Assembly (NCBI GenBank): GCA_947624815.1
Contig: CANQME010000018.1
Coordinates: 1-40,207, forward strand
DNA: 40,207 nucleotides
From: an uncultured Lachnospiraceae bacterium
GTDB taxonomy: Bacteria; Bacillota; Clostridia; Lachnospirales; Lachnospiraceae
Reading direction: 5' to 3'
Below, one piece after another: positions 6,634 through 14,644 of the stretch; the stretch's first letter is position 1, and the number at the start of each line of letters is the position of its first letter. The position numbers and the translations under genes were made by a program. Under the pieces are notes generated by a model that saw only the letters and a program-made list of their open reading frames with translations, had not been told where the DNA came from and made no database searches.

Positions 6634-8115
6634 TCAGTGATAGATCTTCTTGTGTTCGAAAACCGGCTCCGAGGTCAGATCCACTCCCAGCTTCTGGAAG
6701 GAGCGGATGTCCACCCGCGACAGGATGACCGAGGTGTGCGCCTGGCAGCCCTTCAGCTTCGCCAGCTGATCCAGCGCCTTCTGGGCGTTGCGGTCGGTGG
6801 CGGCGCACATGGAAAGGGCGATCAGAACCTCGTCCGTGTGAAGCCGGGGGTTCTTGCTTCCCAGATAGCCCACCTTCAGCCTCTGGATCGGTTCGATGGC
6901 CGACGGAGCGATCAGATGCACCTCGTCCGGAATGTCTCCCAGGGTCTTCACCGCATTAAGGAGCAGAGCGGCGGAAGCGCCCAGCAGGTCGCTGGTCCGC
7001 CCGGTCACGATCCGCCCGTCGGGAAGCTCCATGGCCGCCGCCGGACCGCCGGACAGCCTGGCCTTCATTCTGGCGGCGCCCACGACCTTCCGGTAATCCG
7101 GAGTGATGCGGGCCTGCTTCATCAGAAGTTCGATCTTAAAGACCTCGTCCTCGGACTTGTCGCCGCGCGCCATGTTCTCCAGCGCGTGGTAATACCGGCG
7201 GATGATCTCCTGACGGGACGCCTCGCGGCAGACCTCGTCGTCAATGATGCAGGAACCGGCCATGTTCACGCCCATGTCCGTGGGGGACTTGTAGGGGCTT
7301 TCCCCATAGATCCCCTCGAAAATAGCGTTCAGCACCGGGAAGATCTCCACGTCCCGGTTGTAGTTCACGGTCGTCTCGCCGTAGGCTTCCAGATGGAAGG
7401 GGTCGATCATGTTCACATCGTTTAAGTCCGCCGTGGCGGCCTCGTAGGCCAGGTTGACCGGATGCTTAAGCGGCAGGTTCCAGATCGGGAACGTCTCGAA
7501 CTTGGCGTAGCCGGCCTTGATATTGCGCTGGTTCTCGTGATACAGCTGGGACAGGCAGGTGGCCATCTTGCCGCTGCCCGGCCCGGGGGCCGTGACGATG
7601 ACCAGCGGCCGGCTGGTGCGTATGTAATCGTTCTTGCCGAAACCGTCGGGACTTACGATATGGGATACGTTGTTGGGATAGCCCTCGATGCGGTAGTGGC
7701 GGTAGACCGTGATGCCCATGTGTTCCAGCTTGCTGCGGAACGTATCCGCGGCGGGCTGGCCCGTATACTGGGTAATGACCACGCTGCCCACATAGAGGCC
7801 CCGGTCCCGGAAGGACTGGATCAGACGCAGCACGTCCACGTCATAGGTGATCCCCAGATCGTAGCGGATCTTGTTCTTCTCGATGTCGGCGGCGTTAATG
7901 GCGATGACAATCTCCGCCTGGTCCGCCAGCTGCAGAAGCATCGTCAGCTTGCTGTCGGGCTTAAAGCCGGGCAGGACGCGGGATGCGTGGTAATCGTCGA
8001 ACAGCTTGCCGCCGAATTCCAGATATAGCTTGTCGCCGAACTGGGCGATGCGTTCGCGGATGCGGGAGGACTGCGTCAGCTGGTATTTGTCGTTGTCGAA
8101 TCCGATGTGTGTCAT
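6634..8115 (-). CDS. DUF1846 domain-containing protein (UPF0371)
   Basis: A 493-residue cytoplasmic protein that matches the DUF1846/UPF0371 family along its full length, beginning with the characteristic GFDNDKYQLTQSSRIRERI segment. A glycine-rich loop resembling a nucleotide-binding P-loop (APGPGSGKMATCL) occurs at residues 176-188. The Cys/His residues and the DPFHLEAYGE region are conserved in the members I recall, but no reaction has been firmly assigned to the family. GGAGG lies upstream of the ATG. It is the first gene of an operon with the GNAT gene and is divergent from the amidase-like lipoprotein gene. Confidence 0.85.
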   Translation of the reverse strand: MTHIGFDNDKYQLTQSSRIRERIAQFGDKLYLEFGGKLFDDYHASRVLPGFKPDSKLTMLLQLADQAEIVIAINAADIEKNKIRYDLGITYDVDVLRLIQSFRDRGLYVGSVVITQYTGQPAADTFRSKLEHMGITVYRHYRIEGYPNNVSHIVSPDGFGKNDYIRTSRPLVIVTAPGPGSGKMATCLSQLYHENQRNIKAGYAKFETFPIWNLPLKHPVNLAYEAATADLNDVNMIDPFHLEAYGETTVNYNRDVEIFPVLNAIFEGIYGESPYKSPTDMGVNMAGSCIIDDEVCREASRQEIIRRYYHALENMARGDKSEDEVFKIELLMKQARITPDYRKVVGAARMKARLSGGPAAAMELPDGRIVTGRTSDLLGASAALLLNAVKTLGDIPDEVHLIAPSAIEPIQRLKVGYLGSKNPRLHTDEVLIALSMCAATDRNAQKALDQLAKLKGCQAHTSVILSRVDIRSFQKLGVDLTSEPVFEHKKIYH

Positions 8116-8272
8116 AGGGGGAGCCTCCTGAATATCTGAATCCGCCGGCCCCGGACGCGCCTTTCGCGCCGCCCGGGCGGGGCTGTATCTGTTCTGAAAA
8201 TAAGTGTACCATAAGCGAAGAAAAATTGCATCAGATTTTGACGAAAAATATGGAAATATCCAAAATGCAGCA

Positions 8273-8301
8273 ATGACAAGAGAGAGGAGATATGTTATAA
8301 T
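8273..8301 (+). promoter_or_regulatory. Promoter of the amidase-domain lipoprotein gene
   Basis: ATGACA (8273-8278), a 17-base spacer and a perfect TATAAT (8296-8301). A second TATAAT occurs near 8315 but lacks a well-placed -35. Confidence 0.65.
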
Positions 8302-8355
8302 TCTCGCCAGAGATTATAATAGAGTTTATCATATGGAAATCAGTCAGGTGAATGC

Positions 8356-9741
8356 ATGATGATGTGGAAAATGAAAATTCGAAACGGCCGGAGCCTTCCG
8401 GACAGACGCAGCGACCAGAAGGGCGCCTGTGTGCGCAGGCTCTTTGGCTGCTTTGCGGCGGTCTGCCTGCTGACGGCGTGTGCGTCGGGCGCGGACGCAG
8501 CACAGGAGAAAGGGACCGGGCCTCTGCCGCCGGAGACGGAGACGGCGCGGGCGGAGACGGTGCAGACGGAGACTGCCGGGACGGCGCCGGAAACCGAAGC
8601 CGCCCCCGGGCCGGCTCACCGTGGCGAGCTCATCGGCGAGAACCAGGAGCTTCTGACCGGGGAGCAGAAGGAAGCCATTTTCCGGTATATGGACCGGTAT
8701 TATGAGGCGCTTTCGTCCCTTGAGATGAAGGATCTGTCGGATCTGTTCGCAGTTTCTGCGGCCGGACAGAAGGCGTTTCACGAGAACGCCTGGCAGTACA
8801 TGATCGAGATGCGCCGGATGCAGAAGTCCGATCTGCGACTGAACGATTACTACTACCGGATGTGGATCCTGGAAGCCGAGACGCAGGAGGACGGCAGCGT
8901 CGAAGTGGATATGGGCGAGCGGAACCTTATGCGGTTTGCGCTGATGCCGGAGGTCATTTCCGAATATCCCGGCTGCTGGCATGATTTTACGCTGGTGCAG
9001 GAGAACGGCCGGTGGGTGCTTGCCGGACACATGCAGTGGGAGGGCGCCTTCTGGAACCTGCTGAAGGGCCATCGGGACCAGGATCTGGAGACGCTTGAGA
9101 ACGCGGGCGAGGTGTTCGCCGCGCGGAGGGAGCTTCTGCTGAGCCAGGAAGCGGAGGATATGAAGCGGCGCGAGGAAGCGCATAACGCCTCCGGCAGCGG
9201 CCCTTTGCAGGGGAGTCCGGCCTGCGGGCACGCATACGACCGGGAAGCCGCCGTCGCCTACGCCAGACAGCATGTGGACGAGAGGAACGGAGAATGGCAC
9301 GATTACAGCGGAGAAGGCGGAAACTGCCAGAATTTCGTCTCCCAGTGCCTTCTGGCCGGAGGCGTTCCCATGGATACCCAGGGCGACGCCAGATGGAAAT
9401 GGTACGGGGAAGCTCTGTCCGACACCTCTGAGGAAGCCGGCTGCACGCTGTCCTGGATCAATGTGGATTATTTCTACGCTTACGCCCGAGACAACAGCGG
9501 GTTCGGCCTGCAGGCGCAGGTGGACGCCGATTTCACGACCGGTCAGAAGGGCGACCTGATCATGATGGGGACGCCGGAGGACTGGAACCACATGGTGATC
9601 ATTTCCGAGGTGGTTAAGGATGAAAACGGCAGGACCATAGACTATATGATCTGTTCCAACACGTCGGACGTGAAGGATTTCCCGGCCAGCGCCTATCCGT
9701 CGCCCCGCCGCTCACTGATACGGATCCTGGGCTGGAACTGA
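8356..9741 (+). CDS. Lipoprotein with C-terminal amidase-like (Amidase_6) domain
   Basis: A 461-residue protein. The N-terminus is basic and is followed by a hydrophobic stretch and the lipobox LLTA-Cys42, predicting an outer-leaflet lipoprotein. A Glu/Thr/Ala/Pro-rich linker spans about 50-90. Residues about 100-275 hold a helical region of unknown function. Residues 293-461 match the putative amidase domain PF12671: YDREAAVAYARQHV, then GGNCQNFVSQCL with candidate nucleophile Cys324, and His412 in WNHMVII. This papain/NlpC-like fold suggests cleavage of an amide in the cell wall or a secreted peptide, but the substrate is not known. Three ATG codons occur in a row; AGGTG at 8346-8350 favours the first. 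A possible link to the nearby cell-wall sugar locus is only positional. Confidence 0.8.
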   Translation: MMMWKMKIRNGRSLPDRRSDQKGACVRRLFGCFAAVCLLTACASGADAAQEKGTGPLPPETETARAETVQTETAGTAPETEAAPGPAHRGELIGENQELLTGEQKEAIFRYMDRYYEALSSLEMKDLSDLFAVSAAGQKAFHENAWQYMIEMRRMQKSDLRLNDYYYRMWILEAETQEDGSVEVDMGERNLMRFALMPEVISEYPGCWHDFTLVQENGRWVLAGHMQWEGAFWNLLKGHRDQDLETLENAGEVFAARRELLLSQEAEDMKRREEAHNASGSGPLQGSPACGHAYDREAAVAYARQHVDERNGEWHDYSGEGGNCQNFVSQCLLAGGVPMDTQGDARWKWYGEALSDTSEEAGCTLSWINVDYFYAYARDNSGFGLQAQVDADFTTGQKGDLIMMGTPEDWNHMVIISEVVKDENGRTIDYMICSNTSDVKDFPASAYPSPRRSLIRILGWN

Positions 9742-9841
9742 TAACTGATAACTGACACCTGCCGCCTGAGCCGATGCCCGGATACAGGAGGCGTGACTGC
9801 CGGCCATGGCGCGGTCCGGCACATCAGAAGGAGACGACATT

Positions 9842-10636
9842 ATGCTGACACCTGCGAAAATTGCTGAGACTTATGTGAGCATCGGAACCAACAAGGCGAA
9901 AACGCCGCTTCCGCGGCTTCTGGCTCTGGCTGTGATGGCCGGCGCGTTCATCGCGTTCGCCGCCGCGTCCACCATGGCCGCGTCCGCGACGGTGGCGGAT
10001 CCGTCCACGGCCAAGGTGATCACCGCCCTGCTGTTCCCGGCGGGTCTGGTAATGGTGGTCCTGGCCGGGAGCGAGCTGTTCACCGGCGACTGCCTGATGG
10101 TCATATCCGCCGCCTCCGGGCAGATCTCGTGGGCGGAGCTTCTGCGGACCTGGTGCGTTGTGTATCTGGGGAACCTTCTAGGGAGCGTCCTGGTGGCCGC
10201 CCTGGTCGTCTACGGCCATACGCCCGACCTGTTCGGCGGGGCGCTGGCGCAGAGCATGGTCAGCACCGCCGCGGCCAAGGTGTCCCTGCGCTTTACGGAC
10301 GGTCTGTTCCGCGGGATCCTGTGCAATGCGCTGGTCTGCTGCGCCGTCTGGATCGCCGCCGGCGGCTCCACGGCCACGGAGAAGATCTTCGGCCTCTATC
10401 CGCCGGTCTTTCTGTTCGTGCTGGCCGGCTATGAGCACTGCGTCGCCAATATGTTCTACGTCCCGGCCGGCATCTTCACCGCGGCCGAATACGGCATCGC
10501 GGCGGAGGGACTGGGCTGGGGAAGCTTCTTTCTGAAGAATCTTCTGCCGGTCACCCTCGGCAATATCATCGGAGGCGCCGGAGTCATCGGACTGGGATAC
10601 TACATGATCTATCTCCACAAGGCAAAAAACGCGTGA
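9842..10636 (+). CDS. Formate/nitrite transporter (FNT) family channel
   Basis: A 264-residue membrane protein with six hydrophobic segments. It shows the family signatures AGSELFTGD (75-83), NALVC (162-166), GYEHCVANMFYVPAG (196-210) and the C-terminal PVTLGNIIGG. The central pore His of FocA-type channels corresponds to His199. FNT pentamers pass small monovalent anions such as formate, nitrite, hydrosulfide or lactate. Residues alone do not settle the substrate. The ATG at 9842 has AAGGAG seven to ten bases upstream; a further upstream start is open but has no ribosome site. Its stop codon overlaps a candidate operator of the downstream regulator gene. A role in releasing D-lactate made by MurQ is a speculation from position. 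Confidence 0.87.
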   Translation: MLTPAKIAETYVSIGTNKAKTPLPRLLALAVMAGAFIAFAAASTMAASATVADPSTAKVITALLFPAGLVMVVLAGSELFTGDCLMVISAASGQISWAELLRTWCVVYLGNLLGSVLVAALVVYGHTPDLFGGALAQSMVSTAAAKVSLRFTDGLFRGILCNALVCCAVWIAAGGSTATEKIFGLYPPVFLFVLAGYEHCVANMFYVPAGIFTAAEYGIAAEGLGWGSFFLKNLLPVTLGNIIGGAGVIGLGYYMIYLHKAKNA

Positions 10637-10648
10637 AACTTTCTTTCA
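10634..10648. promoter_or_regulatory. Candidate RpiR/MurR operator, site 1
   Basis: TGAAACTTTCTTTCA is an inverted repeat TGAAA-N5-TTTCA, 18 bases upstream of the -35 box of the RpiR-family gene. The same GAAA-N5-TTTC core occurs at the other two promoters of the salvage locus. Confidence 0.5.
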
Positions 10649-10666
10649 GCATTTTCATTTTATCTC

Positions 10667-10695
10667 TTGACAAATCCGCGTTCCTATGGGATAAA
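10667..10695 (+). promoter_or_regulatory. Promoter of the RpiR-family regulator gene
   Basis: A perfect TTGACA (10667-10672), 17-base spacer and GATAAA (10690-10695), about 33 bases upstream of the start codon. Confidence 0.65.
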
Positions 10696-10727
10696 TATAA
10701 AAATGCAATTCAAAGGAGACCTTACGG

Positions 10728-11591
10728 ATGACCACCAACATCGAGCTTCGCGTAAACAGTATCTATGACAGTCTCAGCAACGCCGAGAAGAAGGCGGCCA
10801 CCTATTTCCTGAATAATGTCGAGAACGTATTCAACAAGCCCATCGCGGAGCTGGCCGAGGAATCCGGCGCCAGCAAGGTCGCATGGGTCCGGTTCTGCAA
10901 GGCCATCGGCTTCGACGGCTTAAAGGATCTGAAGAAGAGCCTGGTCAGCGAGCTGTTCAAGACCACCGACACCGAGGAAGCAGAGGTTTTAGTGTTCTCC
11001 GATATCCGCGAAGCGACCGGTATCGATCAGGTGATCCTGAACGTGAAGAACAATACGATCCGCGACGTACAGGATACCGCCAAGCTTCTGGATCCCCAGG
11101 CCATGGAAAAGGCCGCAAAGATGATCATGGAGGCCAAGACCGTACGTCTCTTCGGCCTGGGCGCCTCCGCGCTGGTCGCCGAAGACCTGTTCAGCAAGCT
11201 GCTCCGGGTGGACAAGAACGTATGCTTCAGCAAGGATCTGCACGTTCAGCTGTCCTACGCGTCCAATATGGCCCCCACCGACGTGGCGGTCCTGTTCTCC
11301 ACCTCCGGCAAGACCAGCGAGATCCTGGAGATCCTGTCCCTGGCCAAGGAATGCGGTACGCCGACCATCGCCTTCACGACCTTCGGCAAGAACCCGCTGG
11401 CCTTAAACTCCGACATCCAGCTGTATATCTCCTCCTCGGAGACGACGCCGCGAAGCGGCGCCATGAGCAGCCGGATCGCCCAGCTGATGACCGTGGACGT
11501 TCTGTTTACGGCCGTGGCGAGACTGAATTACGACCGGGTGGTTCCGAAGCTGGAGAACAGCCTCAGAAGCATCCAGTCCCACAAGATCTGA
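10728..11591 (+). CDS. murR: MurR/RpiR family transcriptional regulator
   Basis: A 287-residue regulator with an N-terminal RpiR-type helix-turn-helix (about 1-75; IAELAEESGASKVAWVRFCKAIGF is the recognition region) and a C-terminal SIS sugar-phosphate-binding domain (about 125-260; KTVRLFGLGASALVAEDL and LFSTSGKTSEIL). Members sense phosphosugars; E. coli MurR responds to MurNAc-6P and represses murQ. AAAGGAGA precedes the ATG. The gene is convergent with murQ. A palindrome TGAAA-N5-TTTCA sits at its own promoter and matching cores sit at the promoters of the binding-protein and murK operons, consistent with autoregulation and control of the locus. The symbol is assigned on context; whether the ligand is MurNAc-6P or GlcNAc-6P is inference. 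Confidence 0.82.
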   Translation: MTTNIELRVNSIYDSLSNAEKKAATYFLNNVENVFNKPIAELAEESGASKVAWVRFCKAIGFDGLKDLKKSLVSELFKTTDTEEAEVLVFSDIREATGIDQVILNVKNNTIRDVQDTAKLLDPQAMEKAAKMIMEAKTVRLFGLGASALVAEDLFSKLLRVDKNVCFSKDLHVQLSYASNMAPTDVAVLFSTSGKTSEILEILSLAKECGTPTIAFTTFGKNPLALNSDIQLYISSSETTPRSGAMSSRIAQLMTVDVLFTAVARLNYDRVVPKLENSLRSIQSHKI

Positions 11592-11597
11592 GCAGCG

Positions 11598-11630
11598 AAA
11601 AGGACGTACATGCCGTACGTCCTTTTCTTC
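11598..11630. terminator. Terminator between convergent murR and murQ
   Basis: A perfect 12-base inverted repeat (AAAAGGACGTAC, 11598-11609; GTACGTCCTTTT, 11615-11626) with a 5-base loop. It is T-rich on both exits and can serve both genes. Confidence 0.85.
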
Positions 11631-11662
11631 ACTGCTCCTTTTTCTTTCCTTTTCCTTCCTGT

Positions 11663-12604
11663 CTATCGGATATACCGGACGTAAGCGTCCTTTTCCTCTC
11701 CCCCTGCCTGCGCGCGGACCACTTCGGAGATATTCCCCTCCGCCTGCTTCAGAAGCGTCTCCGCCTCCTTCGCATCGACCCCGCACAGGATCATGATAAT
11801 GGCTTTCTTCGCCGAATAGTCCGAAGCGTCCAGGGCCGCCTGCGCCTCGTCGTCGCTGACGCCCGTAGCCGCCCGAACGATGGAGATCGCCCGCGCCACC
11901 AGCTTTTCATTGGTCGCGTTGACGTCCACCATCAGGTTGCTGTAAACCTTGCCGAGCCGGATCATCGCCGCGGTCGAAAGCATATTCAGAACCATCTTCT
12001 GGGCCGTTCCGCTCTTCAGCCTCGTGGAACCGGTGACGACCTCCGGCCCTGGAAGCGGCGCGATGCCGATATCCGCGGCCCGGTCGATCTCCGAACCGGG
12101 ACAACAGGTCAGACCGATCACCTCGGCCCCCACGCTTTTGGCGTAATCCATGGCCCCCAGCACGTAGGGCGTGCGCCCGCTGGCGGCGATCCCCACCAGC
12201 ACGTCCGCCGGTCCGAAGCCGATGGCCTCCAGATCCTTTCTCCCGCTTTCGAAGCAGTCCTCCGCGCCTTCCACCGCCGTAGTCATGGCGCTTGGTCCCC
12301 CTGCCAGCACCGCCTGCACCATCCCGGTCTCCACCCCGAAGGTGGGCGGGCATTCCGCCGCGTCCAGCGCTCCCAGACGCCCCGAGGTGCCGCAGCCGCA
12401 ATAGATCAGCCTTCCTCCGTCCTTCAGTTTCCGGTAGATCACATCTACCGCGGCGGCGATCTTCGGCAGCTCTCGTTCCACTGCCACCGCCACCTTTTTG
12501 TCCTCCGCGTTCATCAGCCGGACGATCTCGTCGGACGGGGCCCGGTCGATCTGAAGCGTCGCAGGATTTCTCTGCTCTGTATTAATAGATGAAATGGATA
12601 CCAT
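11663..12604 (-). CDS. murQ: N-acetylmuramic acid 6-phosphate etherase MurQ
   Basis: A 313-residue SIS-domain enzyme that cleaves the lactyl ether of MurNAc-6-phosphate, giving GlcNAc-6-phosphate and D-lactate in the cytoplasm. The motif CGCGTSGRLG lies at 69-78. Glu84 (DAAECPPTFG) and Glu115 (VEGAED) correspond to the two catalytic glutamates of the E. coli enzyme (Glu83 and Glu114). ASGRTPYVLGA and the C-terminal helical region typical of MurQ are present and length is standard. A GAGAGGA ribosome site lies upstream of the ATG. It is the last gene of the unit binding protein - permease - permease - murQ, 63 bases after the second permease, so import and etherase are co-transcribed. Confidence 0.95.
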   Translation of the reverse strand: MVSISSINTEQRNPATLQIDRAPSDEIVRLMNAEDKKVAVAVERELPKIAAAVDVIYRKLKDGGRLIYCGCGTSGRLGALDAAECPPTFGVETGMVQAVLAGGPSAMTTAVEGAEDCFESGRKDLEAIGFGPADVLVGIAASGRTPYVLGAMDYAKSVGAEVIGLTCCPGSEIDRAADIGIAPLPGPEVVTGSTRLKSGTAQKMVLNMLSTAAMIRLGKVYSNLMVDVNATNEKLVARAISIVRAATGVSDDEAQAALDASDYSAKKAIIMILCGVDAKEAETLLKQAEGNISEVVRAQAGGEEKDAYVRYIR

Positions 12605-12667
12605 AGGGCAACTTCCTCTCGTTATTCTCAGCCGTTCGGCGCATTCTTTCCCACGCCGCCTCTGCTT

Positions 12668-13540
12668 CTAGCCTTTGATGCCGCCCAGCGTTAATCCCTT
12701 CACAAAGAAGCGCTGAAGGAATGGATAAACCAGGATAATTGGAAGCGTTGACGTGACAATGACTGCCCCTTTGATCGACAGTGACATGGTCGTCTTCTCG
12801 GCGCCGCCGCTGGCTCCCCCCAATTCCATCGTGCCGTTGACGATGTTGCGCAGAAACATCATGACCGGATACTGATCGCCCTTCAGATACAGAAGGCTGT
12901 AGAACCAGTCGTTCCAGAAGAACACCGCGTAGTAAAGTCCGATGGTGGCCAGAACCGGCGTGGACAGCGGCAGGACGATCCTTCGCAGGATCCCGAACCA
13001 TCCCAGTCCGTCGATCAGCGCCACCTCTTCCAGTTCATGCGGAATCCCCCGGAAGAAATTAAGCATAATGATCAGGTTAAATGAATTGATGCAGAACGGA
13101 ATCAGCAGTCCCCACCGCGTACCTACCATATGCAGGCTGTTGATCAGCAGGTAGTTGGGGATCATGCCGCCGCCGAAGAACATGGTAAATACCACCATCT
13201 TCGTGAGGATCTTCCCGCCCCACAGGAAATCCTTGGACAGCGGGTACGCCATCAGGCAGGTCATGACCAGCGCGATGGCCGTTCCGCCGAACGCGTAAAT
13301 AAACGTATTGCCGTAGGCGCGGAAGAAATTCGGATAGTTGAAGATCCGGATGTACGCGTCGAAGGTCAGCTCCTTCGGCCACAGAAGCACCGTGCTGCTG
13401 ACCAGCGCCTTCGGGCTCGAGAGGGACGCCGCCAGCATATACATGAACGGGACCAGACAGCAGATCAGGACGAAGATCATCACGAGGTACACAATGCCGT
13501 CGTAGATGAAATTCTCCAGCGTATGATATCGCTTTCTCAT
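12668..13540 (-). CDS. Carbohydrate ABC transporter permease (LplC/YtcP type)
   Basis: A 290-residue inner membrane permease with six predicted helices. The EAA loop that docks the ATPase is evident (ELEEVALIDGLGWFGILRRIVLPLSTP, shown here as its ends: ELEEVALIDG and RIVLPL). The N-terminal YDGIVYLVMIFVLICCLVPF and the C-terminal KGLTLGGIKG are typical of the LplC/YtcP subgroup of CUT1 importers. It pairs with the permease just upstream (14 bases apart) and the binding protein. No ATPase gene is in the locus, as is usual for this subgroup, which relies on a shared MsmX/MsmK-type ATPase. The locus context suggests amino-sugar or muropeptide-derived substrates (inference). Confidence 0.92.
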   Translation of the reverse strand: MRKRYHTLENFIYDGIVYLVMIFVLICCLVPFMYMLAASLSSPKALVSSTVLLWPKELTFDAYIRIFNYPNFFRAYGNTFIYAFGGTAIALVMTCLMAYPLSKDFLWGGKILTKMVVFTMFFGGGMIPNYLLINSLHMVGTRWGLLIPFCINSFNLIIMLNFFRGIPHELEEVALIDGLGWFGILRRIVLPLSTPVLATIGLYYAVFFWNDWFYSLLYLKGDQYPVMMFLRNIVNGTMELGGASGGAEKTTMSLSIKGAVIVTSTLPIILVYPFLQRFFVKGLTLGGIKG

Positions 13541-13554
13541 GACCGTCCCCCCTT

Positions 13555-14508
13555 CTAGTAGATGCTCTCGCCGGTCAGCTTCTTACTGGTGGTGTTGGCC
13601 ACCGTGACCAGCAGAAGGCCGACCAGACCGCTGAACAGGCCGATGGCCGTCGCGTACGAATAGTTCTGGTTCGCCAGACCGGTACGGTAGACCAGGGTGT
13701 CCAGGATATCGCTGATCGCCGAGTTGGCAGGCGTATACATCAGAAGCACTTTCTCAAAGCCAAGGCTTAAAATATGTCCGATGTTCATGATCAGCATGAT
13801 CATGATGGTCGGCAGAATGGACGGCAGCGTGATGTACCACATCTGCTGTCCGCGGGAGGCGCCGTCGATCTCCGCCGCCTCGTAAAGCTCCTGATTGATG
13901 CCGGTGATGGCCGCCAGATAGATGATGGCCGTCCAGCCGGTGAACTGCCAGGCTTCCGACAGGATATAGACCGGCCGGAACCACTGAGGCTCGTTCATGA
14001 AATAGATCGGCGCGATTCCGAAGACTCCGAGAAGCTTGTTCAGAAGTCCGGAGCTTGGCGACAGGAGCTCATTTAAAATAGCGATCACGACCACGGTGGA
14101 GATGAAACGCGGCATGTAGGAGATCGTCTGAACGAATTTCTTGAATATCGTGCCGCGCAGCTCGTTGACCAGGATCGCGAATATGATCGGGATCGGGAAA
14201 TTCACCACCAGGCTCATGACGGACAGCACGATCGTATTGCGCAGCGCCCGCCAGAACATGGGATCCTTCAAAAACCTCTGAAAATACCGGAGCGTCCACT
14301 CCGTACCGAACGCCCCCTTGCCAGGACGGTAACGGCGGAACGCAAGAACATTCCCTACCATCGGAATATACTTGAATATGATATAATAGACGACCGGGAG
14401 GACCAGCATCGCGTACAGAACCCAGTAGCGGCGGAAATAGATCACCGCCTTCTTCACCCTCCGCGATCTCTCCTCCGGCGTCAGAGCCGGTTTCTTCTCT
14501 TTCTTCAT
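13555..14508 (-). CDS. ABC transporter permease (LplB type)
   Basis: A 317-residue permease of the LplB/YteP group, partner of the LplC-type protein. The N-terminal segment WVLYAMLVLPVVYYIIFKYIP and the EAA loop (LYEAAEIDGASRGQQMWYITLP) are diagnostic. The ATG at 14508 is chosen because AGGGGG lies about seven bases upstream; the frame extends 13 codons further to 14547 with no ribosome site. It is downstream of the binding-protein gene by about 136 bases, which hold a G+C-rich hairpin likely to reduce permease expression relative to the binding protein. Confidence 0.92.
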   Translation of the reverse strand: MKKEKKPALTPEERSRRVKKAVIYFRRYWVLYAMLVLPVVYYIIFKYIPMVGNVLAFRRYRPGKGAFGTEWTLRYFQRFLKDPMFWRALRNTIVLSVMSLVVNFPIPIIFAILVNELRGTIFKKFVQTISYMPRFISTVVVIAILNELLSPSSGLLNKLLGVFGIAPIYFMNEPQWFRPVYILSEAWQFTGWTAIIYLAAITGINQELYEAAEIDGASRGQQMWYITLPSILPTIMIMLIMNIGHILSLGFEKVLLMYTPANSAISDILDTLVYRTGLANQNYSYATAIGLFSGLVGLLLVTVANTTSKKLTGESIY

Positions 14509-14561
14509 ACGCTTCCCCCTCTCTGTCTCGTTGCTCAGTTCCCGCATGTCGGGACAACAAG

Positions 14562-14600
14562 ACGGGGCAGGGCCATAACGGTCTTACAACCCCACCCCGT
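14562..14600 (-). terminator. Hairpin between binding protein and permease genes
   Basis: Arms 14562-14572 and 14590-14600 pair over 11 positions including two G-U pairs. The following T content is low, so it is more likely an attenuating or mRNA 3'-end stabilising hairpin than a full terminator; such elements keep the binding protein in excess. Confidence 0.45.
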
Positions 14601-14644
14601 CGCTGTTATCTTCTAACAGATACGCAAGTATTGATCTGTGATAA

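Noticed and set aside
8344..9591. A 415-codon open frame antisense to the amidase lipoprotein
   Set aside because: The plus-strand gene has promoter, lipobox and domain support; this one has none.
10883..12592. A 569-codon plus-strand frame overlapping murR and antisense murQ
   Set aside because: Both overlapped genes are unambiguous; the frame crosses a strong terminator at 11598-11630.
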